A DNA stretch of 7,315 bases, from positions 1 to 7,315 of the forward strand of contig JAASSQ010000145.1 in assembly GCA_021767845.1 (NCBI GenBank). The letters are read 5' to 3'. Positions 1 through 5,549 of this stretch are shown piece by piece. The notes under the pieces are model-generated. The model did no database searches and had not been told where the DNA came from. It worked only from the letters and a program-made list of their open reading frames with translations. Position 1 is the first letter of the stretch; each line of letters opens with the position of its first letter. The translations under genes and the position numbers were made by a program. Origin of the DNA: Roseovarius sp. GTDB lineage: Bacteria > Pseudomonadota > Alphaproteobacteria > Rhodobacterales > Rhodobacteraceae.

Positions 1-195
1 GAGATGAAGAACCGCCACGCCATCCTGCCGATGCTGCCCAATGGCGGGCAACTCATCCAGGTCGAAAGCTATTCCGAGTATCAGACCCGGCTCAACATTC
101 CGCAAAAGGGTCCGTTGCCGGTTTCGACCCGCGTGTTCACCAGCCCGCGTTTCGTCGAACAGATCAAATGCCCAAGCTGCACCGCCGGCGTCTGA
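1..195 (+). CDS. C-terminal fragment of an unrecognised protein (5' end outside window)
   Basis: The frame is open from the first base and ends at TGA 193-195. It is therefore most simply the last 64 codons of a gene that begins upstream. An ATG lies at position 4, but only three bases precede it, so a ribosome binding site cannot be judged. The visible residues are polar and contain no transmembrane stretch. There is an LPNGGQLIQVESYSEYQ segment, and a CPSC (CxxC) pair lies four residues from the C-terminus, which could be a metal- or disulfide-forming tail. I do not recognise the family and assign no function. The reading frame looks real because its base composition and amino-acid mix are balanced, unlike the Arg/Pro/Ala-rich overlapping frame at 41-781. 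It converges on the minus-strand gene ending at 296. Confidence 0.55.
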   Translation, partial: EMKNRHAILPMLPNGGQLIQVESYSEYQTRLNIPQKGPLPVSTRVFTSPRFVEQIKCPSCTAGV

Positions 196-242
196 CGCCC
201 GCGCCGCGCCCCCGTCTTTTCGCGCCCTGAGGCACCGGTTTC

Positions 243-290
243 GCCCGGCGGTCACGCCGGGCAGCATGCGCCTGCCCCCAAGGCGGGCGC
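243..290. terminator. Two adjacent hairpins between convergent genes, candidate bidirectional terminator
   Basis: The first hairpin has a perfect 8-bp stem, GCCCGGCG (243-250) with CGCCGGGC (255-262), and a GTCA loop. The second pairs GCGCCTGCC (268-276) with GGCGGGCGC (282-290) across a 5-base loop, with one G-U pair when read on the + strand. Both lie in the 100-bp spacer between the stop at 195 and the stop of the minus-strand gene at 296-298. That is where a shared terminator would be expected. Neither is followed by a T-tract on either strand, so they are not textbook intrinsic terminators. The role is inferred from position and structure only. Confidence 0.4.
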
Positions 291-295
291 TGCCC

Positions 296-784
296 TCATC
301 CGCGCCCGCCCCCGGCCATCCGCTCGGCCAGGATATCGGCCATCGCCCGCGCCTGCGCGCCGGGGGTGACGCCCCCCACGCCCACGCGCCCCGCCATCCG
401 CCACCACAGGCCCGGCTCCCAGCGGCACGCGCCGGCCTGCGCGTTCTCGCGCAGGCGGATGGTGAACCCGTTGGAGGGCTTGATCGCAAAGGCCCCGCGC
501 TCCAGCGCCTCGATATCGGCAATCTCCACCAGCACTTCGCCGGTGCTGCTGCGCAGCGCGGTGTCGGTCAGTTCCAGGTGATGCAGCGTGGCCTTCCACA
601 TCCGGTTGCTCAGCCAGAGCGCCGCAAAGCCCAGCGCCAGCAGCAAAACCGTCCAGATCGCCGCCCCCGGCGGCTCGAACAGCGCCACGTAGACCGCCAC
701 CGCCCCCAGCGTCAGCACCGTGCCCACACCGATCACCCGCCGCACGGGCGAGGCATGCAGCATTGCCAGAACCTCTTGTGACAT
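296..784 (-). CDS. Conserved hypothetical membrane protein, two TM segments plus soluble C-terminal domain
   Basis: This encodes 162 residues starting MSQEVLAMLHASP. The start is set by an excellent Shine-Dalgarno, AAGGAGGT on the minus strand at 791-798, six bases before ATG 782-784. The longer frame up to 880 has no such site. Two hydrophobic segments are visible at about residues 17-36 and 40-59, separated by a short EPPG turn, giving a small membrane hairpin. The remaining ~100 residues are soluble. They read as beta strands (LHHLELTDTALRSS, EVLVEIADIEALERG, GFTIRLRE) followed by a C-terminal helix near GAQARAMADILAERM. Membrane hairpin plus beta-rich tail resembles bacterial PH-like domain proteins, but that is inference from pattern, not a recognised motif. 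I recall similar unannotated proteins with the KPSNGF and PGLWWR segments in Rhodobacteraceae. The gene is divergent from pirin, with 195 bp between the start codons. Function unknown. Confidence 0.85.
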   Translation of the reverse strand: MSQEVLAMLHASPVRRVIGVGTVLTLGAVAVYVALFEPPGAAIWTVLLLALGFAALWLSNRMWKATLHHLELTDTALRSSTGEVLVEIADIEALERGAFAIKPSNGFTIRLRENAQAGACRWEPGLWWRMAGRVGVGGVTPGAQARAMADILAERMAGGGRG

Positions 785-790
785 GGGCAC

Positions 791-798
791 ACCTCCTT
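791..798 (-). promoter_or_regulatory. Strong Shine-Dalgarno of the minus-strand membrane protein
   Basis: The minus strand reads AAGGAGGT here, a near-complete match to the anti-Shine-Dalgarno sequence, with six bases to the ATG at 782-784. It decides the start of the gene ending at 296 and rules out the 32-residue upstream extension. Confidence 0.85.
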
Positions 799-965
799 CT
801 TGCCAGCCCAGCCCATAGCCCGAATGCGCGGCCAAGGCGAGGGGCATCGGCGCCGCGCGCGCACCTGCTCCGTGGCGCACAGCCGCCGTTCATCTCCCCA
901 CAGCCGCCGCCATTGCAGAGGCCGCGCCGGGCGATATCTCATGTTCACAAGCGCAACAGGACGCC

Positions 966-971
966 AGGAGG
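966..971 (+). promoter_or_regulatory. Shine-Dalgarno that sets the pirin start
   Basis: AGGAGG lies eight bases before ATG 980-982. An alternative in-frame ATG at 941 would add 13 residues (MFTSATGRQEATP) but has no comparable site. A weak TTGCAG (913-918) and TATCTC (935-940) pair, 16 bp apart, could be the promoter. It matches the sigma-70 consensus poorly, so I do not call it separately. Confidence 0.8.
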
Positions 972-979
972 CCACGCCG

Positions 980-1891
980 ATGTCCATCCGCCCCACGATC
1001 GAAACCCGCCACGCCCAGCCCACGTTGGAGGGGGCGGGCGTCCACCTGCACCGCGCCTTCGGCTTCCACGACCCGTCCGAGCTCGACCCGTTCCTGCTGT
1101 TCGACGATTTCCGCAACGACGATCCGGCGAAATACGAACGCGGCTTTCCGTGGCATCCCCATCGCGGGATCGAGACCATCACCTATGTCCTCGCCGGCGA
1201 GGTCGATCACGGCGACAGCCTGGGCAATACCGGCACGCTGGGGGCGGGCGACGTGCAATGGATGACCGCCGGATCGGGCATCCTGCACCAGGAAATGCCG
1301 CGCGGCACCGCCACGGGGCAGATGCACGGCTTCCAGCTCTGGGCCAACCTGCCCTCCGCGCTCAAGATGACCGCGCCGCGCTACCAGGACGTGAAATCCG
1401 CGGACATCCCCGAGGTGATCGACGATGACGGCACCAGCGTGCGCGTGATCGTGGGCGAGTTCTGGGGCCGCACCGGTCCGGTGGACGGCATCGCCGCCGA
1501 TCCGCAGTATCTCGACATCTCGGTGCCGCCGGGGGTGAAAAAGACCTTCAAGGTCGATACCTACCGCCGCGCCTTCGCCTATGTCTTCGCGGGCGCCGGC
1601 GCCTTTGCCGATGCCAGCCGGCCGACCGGCGTTCTTCTGGAAAAGGAGGTCATGGGCCAGGAGGTCAATATCCGCGACCTGTCCGGCGACCGGACGCTGA
1701 TCCGCTTCGGCACGGGCGACGAGGTGACGGTGCAGGCCGGGGAAGAGGGCGTGCGCTTCCTGCTCATTTCGGGCGCGCCGATCCAGGAACCCGTCGCGTG
1801 GCATGGGCCCATCGTGATGAACACCCAGAACGAACTGCGCCGGGCGATGACCGAGCTGCGCAACGGCACCTTCATCAAGCCCGCGCACTGA
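980..1891 (+). CDS. Pirin family bicupin protein
   Basis: This encodes 303 residues, close to the usual pirin length of about 230-300. The N-terminal cupin carries the family signature: FHDPSELDPFLLFDDF (29-44), then HPHRGIETITYVLAGEVDHGDS (from 59), then GSGILHQE (98-105). His59, His61, His103 and Glu105 correspond to the iron ligands of human pirin (His56, His58, His101, Glu103), so the metal site looks intact. The C-terminal cupin (roughly 150-285) contains YLDISVPPGVKKTF and a typical pirin C-terminal stretch ending NTQNELRRAMTELRNGTF. Family members are cytosolic or nuclear iron proteins. Some bacterial ones have quercetin 2,3-dioxygenase activity, and others bind metabolic enzymes or transcription factors. 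Which applies here cannot be read from sequence. The gene stands alone: its left neighbour is divergent and its right neighbour convergent, so no operon partner hints at a substrate. Confidence 0.95.
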   Translation: MSIRPTIETRHAQPTLEGAGVHLHRAFGFHDPSELDPFLLFDDFRNDDPAKYERGFPWHPHRGIETITYVLAGEVDHGDSLGNTGTLGAGDVQWMTAGSGILHQEMPRGTATGQMHGFQLWANLPSALKMTAPRYQDVKSADIPEVIDDDGTSVRVIVGEFWGRTGPVDGIAADPQYLDISVPPGVKKTFKVDTYRRAFAYVFAGAGAFADASRPTGVLLEKEVMGQEVNIRDLSGDRTLIRFGTGDEVTVQAGEEGVRFLLISGAPIQEPVAWHGPIVMNTQNELRRAMTELRNGTFIKPAH

Positions 1892-1930
1892 CCGGGCGGG
1901 CGGGAGTTCGCGTTGCACATGACAGACCGG

Positions 1931-1980
1931 CCGGGGGCTCTGCCCCCGGACCCCCGAGGTATTTATGGCCAGATGAAGGG
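1931..1980 (+). repeat. GC-rich palindrome with conserved-looking tail, candidate dispersed intergenic element
   Basis: A perfect 8-bp stem, CCGGGGGC (1931-1938) with GCCCCCGG (1942-1949), closes a TCT loop. It is followed by ACCCCCGAGG, an AT-richer patch TATTTATGG, and CCAGATGAAGG. From memory, very similar hairpin + CCCCCGAG + TATTT + AGATGAAG strings recur between genes in many Rhodobacteraceae genomes; I cannot verify this here. It lies 39 bases past the pirin stop and could act as a transcript-end structure, although no T-tract directly follows the stem. Its role is inferred; the palindrome itself is plain in the sequence. Confidence 0.6.
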
Positions 1981-2029
1981 GCAGGTGCACCGCACGCCCT
2001 GTTAACCCCGCCCGGCATCGGTGCCGCGC

Positions 2030-2069
2030 ACCGACGCGATACCGACGTGATACCGACGTCATACCGACC
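2030..2069. repeat. 11-bp tandem direct repeat, about 3.6 copies
   Basis: Consecutive units are ACCGACGCGAT (2030-2040), ACCGACGTGAT (2041-2051), ACCGACGTCAT (2052-2062) and a partial ACCGACC (2063-2069). The ACCGACG core is invariant in the three full units, and changes fall only at unit positions 8-9. The 11-bp period is about one helical turn, so every core faces the same side of the DNA. The array sits between the convergent 3' ends of pirin and the TetR gene, so it is not an obvious promoter element. It may be a protein-binding array or simply a slipped-strand repeat. Confidence 0.8.
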
Positions 2070-2071
2070 CG

Positions 2072-2094
2072 GCCTCTTCCAATGATTCCGAGGC
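2072..2094. terminator. Weak hairpin downstream of the TetR gene
   Basis: GCCTC (2072-2076) pairs with GAGGC (2090-2094) across a 13-base loop, 15 bases beyond the TetR stop in its direction of transcription. The stem is only five pairs and no clear T-tract follows. It is the best terminator-like structure near that gene's end, but a poor one. Confidence 0.2.
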
Positions 2095-2109
2095 GTTAAC
2101 CCGATTCGC

Positions 2110-2718
2110 TCATGCCGGGTGTTGCGGCGGCGATGTGGCCACCGCACGGTGCACCATGTCCCAGTAGATTTCCTCAACCTCCGGCAGGCTCAGCCGCCCG
2201 CCCTCGCGGAACCAGGTGTTCACCCCGGTCAGCATCGCGATCACCGCCATCGCCGCGATCTTGGGCTCGGCCACGTCGAAGACCCCGGCCTCGACCCCGC
2301 GCCGCAGGATCGCTTCCAGCCGGTCCTCGTAGGATCGCCTAAGCCCTTCTATCACCTCGAAATTTTCCGGCGTGAGGTTGCGCAGCTCCATGTAGGAGAT
2401 GAACACGGCGTCCGGCCGGTCGTGGTGGAACCGGATGTGGAACCGGGCAAACTGCTCCAGCTCCGCCAGCGGCGCGCCCGCGTCCGGCTGCGCTGCGTGG
2501 GCCGCCAGCAGGTCGTCCATATGGCCTTTCAGCAGGTCGAAGAGCAGGCTTTGCTTGTCGGGCGTGTAGTTATAGAGCGCCCCGGCCTGCACCCCGACCT
2601 CGCGAGCGATTTGTCTCATGGAAACAGCGGCATAGCCATGCCTGGCAAACAGCCGCAGCGCCGTGTCCCGCACCCGCGGGCCGGTGATGTCGGAATGCGA
2701 TCCCTGGGTTCTGGCCAT
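2110..2718 (-). CDS. TetR/AcrR family transcriptional regulator
   Basis: This encodes 202 residues starting MARTQGSHSD, a normal TetR length. The N-terminal DNA-binding domain is clear: helix 1 TALRLFARHGYAAVSM (19-34), then the helix-turn-helix MRQIAREVGVQAGALYNYT (34-52), then DKQSLLFDLL. The C-terminal ligand-binding and dimerisation domain (about 65-195) is all-helical, including FARFHIRFHHDRPDAVFISYMELRNL and a late helix AMAVIAMLTGVNTWFREGG. The ligand is not predictable. Similar regulators in this family often control acyl-CoA or efflux genes, but nothing here shows that. ATG 2716-2718 is chosen because the HTH follows at the usual distance. No Shine-Dalgarno precedes it, but a GATAAT hexamer and a perfect palindrome do, suggesting an almost leaderless, self-repressed transcript. 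It is divergent from the lipoprotein gene at 2824. Confidence 0.93.
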   Translation of the reverse strand: MARTQGSHSDITGPRVRDTALRLFARHGYAAVSMRQIAREVGVQAGALYNYTPDKQSLLFDLLKGHMDDLLAAHAAQPDAGAPLAELEQFARFHIRFHHDRPDAVFISYMELRNLTPENFEVIEGLRRSYEDRLEAILRRGVEAGVFDVAEPKIAAMAVIAMLTGVNTWFREGGRLSLPEVEEIYWDMVHRAVATSPPQHPA

Positions 2719-2727
2719 GCCGTCAGG

Positions 2728-2733
2728 ATTATC
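2728..2733 (-). promoter_or_regulatory. -10 element of the TetR gene, placing its transcript start at the ATG
   Basis: The minus strand reads GATAAT (five of six matches to TATAAT). The usual distance would put the transcript start near 2721-2718, while the start codon is 2718-2716. The mRNA would therefore have a leader of only about 0-5 bases, which fits the missing Shine-Dalgarno. The -35 is poor: CTTTGA with a 16-bp spacer is the best candidate. Promoter identity is inferred. Confidence 0.5.
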
Positions 2734-2750
2734 TGAACGCCCGTTCAGAT
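2731..2750. promoter_or_regulatory. Perfect palindromic operator, likely bound by the adjacent TetR regulator
   Basis: ATCTGAACG (2731-2739) and CGTTCAGAT (2742-2750) are exact inverted repeats around a CC centre, 12 bases upstream of the TetR start codon. Size and symmetry fit TetR dimer operators, which are commonly 14-20 bp palindromes beside the regulator's own gene. It overlaps half of the GATAAT hexamer and fills most of the promoter spacer, so occupancy should block transcription of the TetR gene. Its centre is about 83 bp before the divergent lipoprotein start, so it may also affect that gene. The DNA symmetry is directly seen; the binding partner is inferred. Confidence 0.75.
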
Positions 2751-2823
2751 CAAAGCCCCGCTTGTCCTCGGACCGCAAAAAGTGGCATGAGAGAAACAAT
2801 CCCTGTTGCGAGGCTTTCCGCCC

Positions 2824-3129
2824 ATGCGCCCCGACCGCCTTGTTTTACTGGCCATTCTCGCCCTGACGGTGGCAGCCTGCACGCGCTTTCCCGAGTTCGA
2901 CGATCCCGGCCTCGACGCCGCCCGCGCCGCCCCCTACCCCACCCTGGGCCCGGTCGAGGCCCTGACCGCCACCGTTCCGCCCGAGGACATCAAGCCCGAT
3001 GACGCCGAGGAGATCGCGGACCGCGTCAAGCGCCTGCAGGACCGCGCCGACAGCCTGCGCGGCACCGGTATCGACCCCGAGACGCGGGCACGGATGCAAC
3101 GCGGCGTCCAGCCGCCCGCCTCCCCCTGA
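2824..3129 (+). CDS. Small predicted outer-membrane lipoprotein, function unknown
   Basis: This encodes 101 residues starting MRPDRLVLLAILAL. A type II signal peptide is clear: basic N-terminus, hydrophobic core 6-15, and lipobox V16-A17-A18-Cys19. Lipidation at Cys19 would leave an 83-residue mature protein. Thr at +2, rather than Asp, argues for outer-membrane sorting. The mature part is proline- and acid-rich, with one charged helix (about 66-80, EEIADRVKRLQDRAD). There is no recognised domain. ATG 2824 is preferred over a TTG at 2806 because the signal peptide then has normal length and a GAGG at 2810-2813 precedes it by ten bases. It lies 78 bp before hom, and I remember comparable small lipoproteins upstream of hom in related genomes. 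It diverges from the TetR gene and may share its regulatory region. Confidence 0.8.
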   Translation: MRPDRLVLLAILALTVAACTRFPEFDDPGLDAARAAPYPTLGPVEALTATVPPEDIKPDDAEEIADRVKRLQDRADSLRGTGIDPETRARMQRGVQPPASP

Positions 3130-3138
3130 AAACCCGCG

Positions 3139-3167
3139 TTGCAAGGGGCTCGCGAACCCGCTACATC
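3139..3167 (+). promoter_or_regulatory. Candidate sigma-70 promoter of hom
   Basis: TTGCAA (3139-3144) and TACATC (3162-3167) are separated by exactly 17 bp and lie in the 78-bp gap before hom, giving an expected leader of about 34 bases. The -35 matches the consensus at four of six positions and the -10 at three. This is a moderate prediction. Read-through from the lipoprotein gene is the alternative. Confidence 0.35.
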
Positions 3168-3207
3168 GCCCTCCATACCTGCCCGACAGCGACGAACGGA
3201 GACCGAC

Positions 3208-4494
3208 ATGACCGAACCCCTGCGCCTTGGAATCGCCGGATTGGGCACCGTCGGCACCGGAGTCGTAAAGATCGTCCGCCAGAAGGCCAACCTGCTGGCG
3301 GCGCGCGCCGGGCGGCCCGTCGTTATCTCGGCCATCTCGGCCCGGACCCGCGACAAGGATCGCGGCGTCAGCCTTTCGGATTACGCGTGGGAGGATGATC
3401 CCGTGGCGCTGGCCACGCGGGATGACGTGGATCTTTTCATCGAACTGATGGGCGGCAGCGACGGCCCCGCCAAGGCCGCGACCGAGGCCGCCATCGCCGC
3501 CGGCAAGGACGTGGTGACCGCCAACAAGGCGATGCTGGCCCATCACGGCCAAGCCCTTGCCGCGGCTGCGGAATCCGCGGGCCGCGTCCTGCGCTACGAG
3601 GCCGCGGTCGCCGGAGGAATCCCGGTCATCAAGGCTCTGACCGAGGGGCTGGCCGGCAACGACATCACCCGCGTGATGGGCGTGATGAACGGCACCTGCA
3701 ACTACATCCTGACCCGGATGCAATCGGCCGGCCTGCCCTATGACGAGGTCTTCGAGGAAGCCAATCAGCTTGGCTATCTCGAGGCCGACCCCACGCTCGA
3801 CGTGGGCGGCATCGACGCGGGTCACAAGCTGGCGCTGCTGGCCTCGATCGCCTTCGGAACACAGGTCGATTTCGACTCGGTCGAGCTTGAAGGCATCGAG
3901 AAGGTGACCATCGCCGACATCCGCCATGCCGCCGACATGGGCTACCGCATCAAGCTTCTGGGCGTCGCCCAGATGACCGGGCGCGGGCTGGAACAGCGCA
4001 TGTCGCCCTGCCTCGTGCCCGCCGACAGCCCGCTGGGCCAGCTCGAGGGCGGCACCAACATGGTCGTGCTGGAAGGCGACATGGTCGAACAGATCGTGCT
4101 GCGCGGCCCCGGCGCCGGCGAAGGCCCGACCGCCAGCGCGGTGATGGGCGACGTGATGGACATCGCCCGCGGCTGCCGGCTGTCCACCTTCGGCGCGCCC
4201 GCCGCCGGCCTGCAGCAGGCCAGGCCCGCCCGCGCCGCGACGCCCGCGCCGTTCTACCTGCGCATGTCGCTCGATGACAAACCCGGCGCGCTGGCCAAGG
4301 TCGCCGCCGTCCTGGGCGAGGCAGGCATCTCGATCGACCGGATGCGCCAGTATCGCCACGACGACACCATCGCCCCCGTCCTGATCGTGACCCACAAGAC
4401 CACGCGCAACGCCCTCGACGGGGCGCTCGACGCGATGTCCCGGCTCGATGTCATGGGCGAGACGCCCGTCGCGCTGAGAATCGAAACCGTCTGA
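3208..4494 (+). CDS. hom: Homoserine dehydrogenase
   Basis: The enzyme catalyses NAD(P)H-dependent reduction of aspartate 4-semialdehyde to homoserine, the branch step to threonine, methionine and isoleucine, in the cytoplasm. It has 428 residues, the usual length of the monofunctional ACT-containing form, with no fused aspartokinase. The Rossmann fold starts with GIAGLGTVGTG (8-18), and the GxGxxG is intact. TANKA (104-108) carries the conserved Lys107. YEAAVAGGIPVIK (130-142) and GVMNGTCNYIL (158-168) follow. The family signature spans 185-207, including EADPTLDVGGIDAGHK with Asp198, Asp203 and Lys207. A C-terminal ACT domain (about 347-428, FYLRMSLDDKPGALAKVAAVLGEAGISI) suggests allosteric feedback control, typically by threonine. 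GGAG at 3198-3201, six bases before ATG, fixes the start. The next gene, glpX, follows after 79 bp. Confidence 0.97.
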   Translation: MTEPLRLGIAGLGTVGTGVVKIVRQKANLLAARAGRPVVISAISARTRDKDRGVSLSDYAWEDDPVALATRDDVDLFIELMGGSDGPAKAATEAAIAAGKDVVTANKAMLAHHGQALAAAAESAGRVLRYEAAVAGGIPVIKALTEGLAGNDITRVMGVMNGTCNYILTRMQSAGLPYDEVFEEANQLGYLEADPTLDVGGIDAGHKLALLASIAFGTQVDFDSVELEGIEKVTIADIRHAADMGYRIKLLGVAQMTGRGLEQRMSPCLVPADSPLGQLEGGTNMVVLEGDMVEQIVLRGPGAGEGPTASAVMGDVMDIARGCRLSTFGAPAAGLQQARPARAATPAPFYLRMSLDDKPGALAKVAAVLGEAGISIDRMRQYRHDDTIAPVLIVTHKTTRNALDGALDAMSRLDVMGETPVALRIETV

Positions 4495-4573
4495 TCCCCG
4501 GCGCCCCGGCCACTTGTGCGACGGGGGCGCGCCCGCTAAGGATTTCGGGGTTCGAACACAACAAGGATGAGCC

Positions 4574-5536
4574 ATGACCGCCGCCGATTTCAATGACCGT
4601 ATGCTGTCCCTGGGCCTCGCCCGCGTGTCCGAGGCCGCGGCCCTGGCCTGCGCCGACCTGATCGGGCGCGGCGACGAGAAAGCCGCCGACCAGGCGGCCG
4701 TGAACGCCATGCGCGACCAGCTCAACATGCTCAGCATCAAGGGCGTCGTGGTCATCGGCGAGGGCGAACGCGACGAGGCGCCGATGCTGTTCATCGGCGA
4801 AGAGGTCGGCACCGGCGACGGCCCCGGCGTGGACATCGCGCTCGACCCGCTGGAAGGCACCACGCTCACCGCCAAGGCCATGCCGAACGCGCTGACCGTG
4901 ATCGCCATGGCCCCGCGCGGCACGCTGCTGCACGCGCCCGATGTCTACATGGACAAGCTGGCGATCGGGCCGGGCTATCCCAAGGACGTGGTCTCGCTCG
5001 ATATGTCGCCGCGCGAACGGGTCGAGGCGCTGGCCGCGGCCAAGGGCTGCAAGCCCTCGGAAATCACCGTCTGCATCCTCGAACGCCCGCGCCACCAGGA
5101 CATGATCGCCGATGTGCGCGCCACCGGCGCCGCGATCCACATGATCTCGGATGGCGACGTGGCCGGGGTGATGCACTGCGCCGAACCCGACCTGACCGGG
5201 ATCGACATGTACATGGGCGCCGGCGGCGCCCCCGAAGGCGTGCTGGCCGCAAGCGCGCTGAAATGCATGGGCGGGCAGATGTGGGGCCGGCTGCTGTTCC
5301 GCAACGACGACGAGAAGGGCCGCGCCGCCAAGGCCGGGATCACCGACCTGGACCGCGTCTATGCGCGCGACGAGATGGTGACAGCCGATGTCATCATCGC
5401 CGCCACCGGCGTGACCAACGGCTCGGTCGTCTCGGGCATCAAGCGCCGCCCCGGCTATGTCGAGACCGAAACCGTGCTCATGCGCTCCAAGACCGGCTCG
5501 TTGCGGCGCATGATCTACCGCACCCCCACCCGCTGA
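4574..5536 (+). CDS. glpX: Class II fructose-1,6-bisphosphatase
   Basis: The enzyme hydrolyses fructose 1,6-bisphosphate to fructose 6-phosphate and phosphate, needing Mn2+ or Mg2+. It serves gluconeogenesis and, in autotrophs, the Calvin cycle. The 320 residues compare with about 336 in E. coli GlpX. Aligned by eye to the E. coli protein, the metal and catalytic residues are all present: Asp39 (ADQAA), Glu63 in GEGERDEAPM (62-71), Asp91, Glu94 and Thr96 in DIALDPLEGT (87-96), and Glu221 in GGAPEG (217-222). DVYMDKLAIGPG (123-134) and RPRHQDMIADVR (171-182) also match. AAGGA at 4563-4567 gives six-base spacing to the ATG. The 79-bp gap after hom has a weak TTGTGC...GCTAAG pair (4514-4519, 4535-4540, spacer only 15 bp) that may be a promoter. 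The SEBP activity of dual FBPase/SBPase relatives cannot be judged from sequence. Confidence 0.96.
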   Translation: MTAADFNDRMLSLGLARVSEAAALACADLIGRGDEKAADQAAVNAMRDQLNMLSIKGVVVIGEGERDEAPMLFIGEEVGTGDGPGVDIALDPLEGTTLTAKAMPNALTVIAMAPRGTLLHAPDVYMDKLAIGPGYPKDVVSLDMSPRERVEALAAAKGCKPSEITVCILERPRHQDMIADVRATGAAIHMISDGDVAGVMHCAEPDLTGIDMYMGAGGAPEGVLAASALKCMGGQMWGRLLFRNDDEKGRAAKAGITDLDRVYARDEMVTADVIIAATGVTNGSVVSGIKRRPGYVETETVLMRSKTGSLRRMIYRTPTR

Positions 5537-5549
5537 TCCGGCGGGCGGG

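Noticed and set aside
913..940. A TTGCAG / TATCTC pair upstream of pirin as a promoter.
   Set aside because: The -10 matches only three of six consensus positions and the spacer is 16 bp. This is too weak to list as a feature.
800..979. A longer N-terminus for pirin beginning at 800 or at ATG 941.
   Set aside because: The extension is Arg/His-rich and unlike pirins, whereas AGGAGG sits at ideal distance from ATG 980.
890..2062. A 390-residue minus-strand frame antisense to pirin.
   Set aside because: It overlaps a complete pirin gene, has His/Arg-rich low-complexity composition and no domain. The same reasoning applies to the + strand frame at 41-781.
2845..4923. A 692-residue open frame on the minus strand, antisense to the lipoprotein gene, hom and part of glpX.
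   Set aside because: It is the expected shadow of high-GC codon use. It is rich in Gly, Ala, His and Asp with no recognisable domain, and it overlaps strongly supported genes on the other strand.
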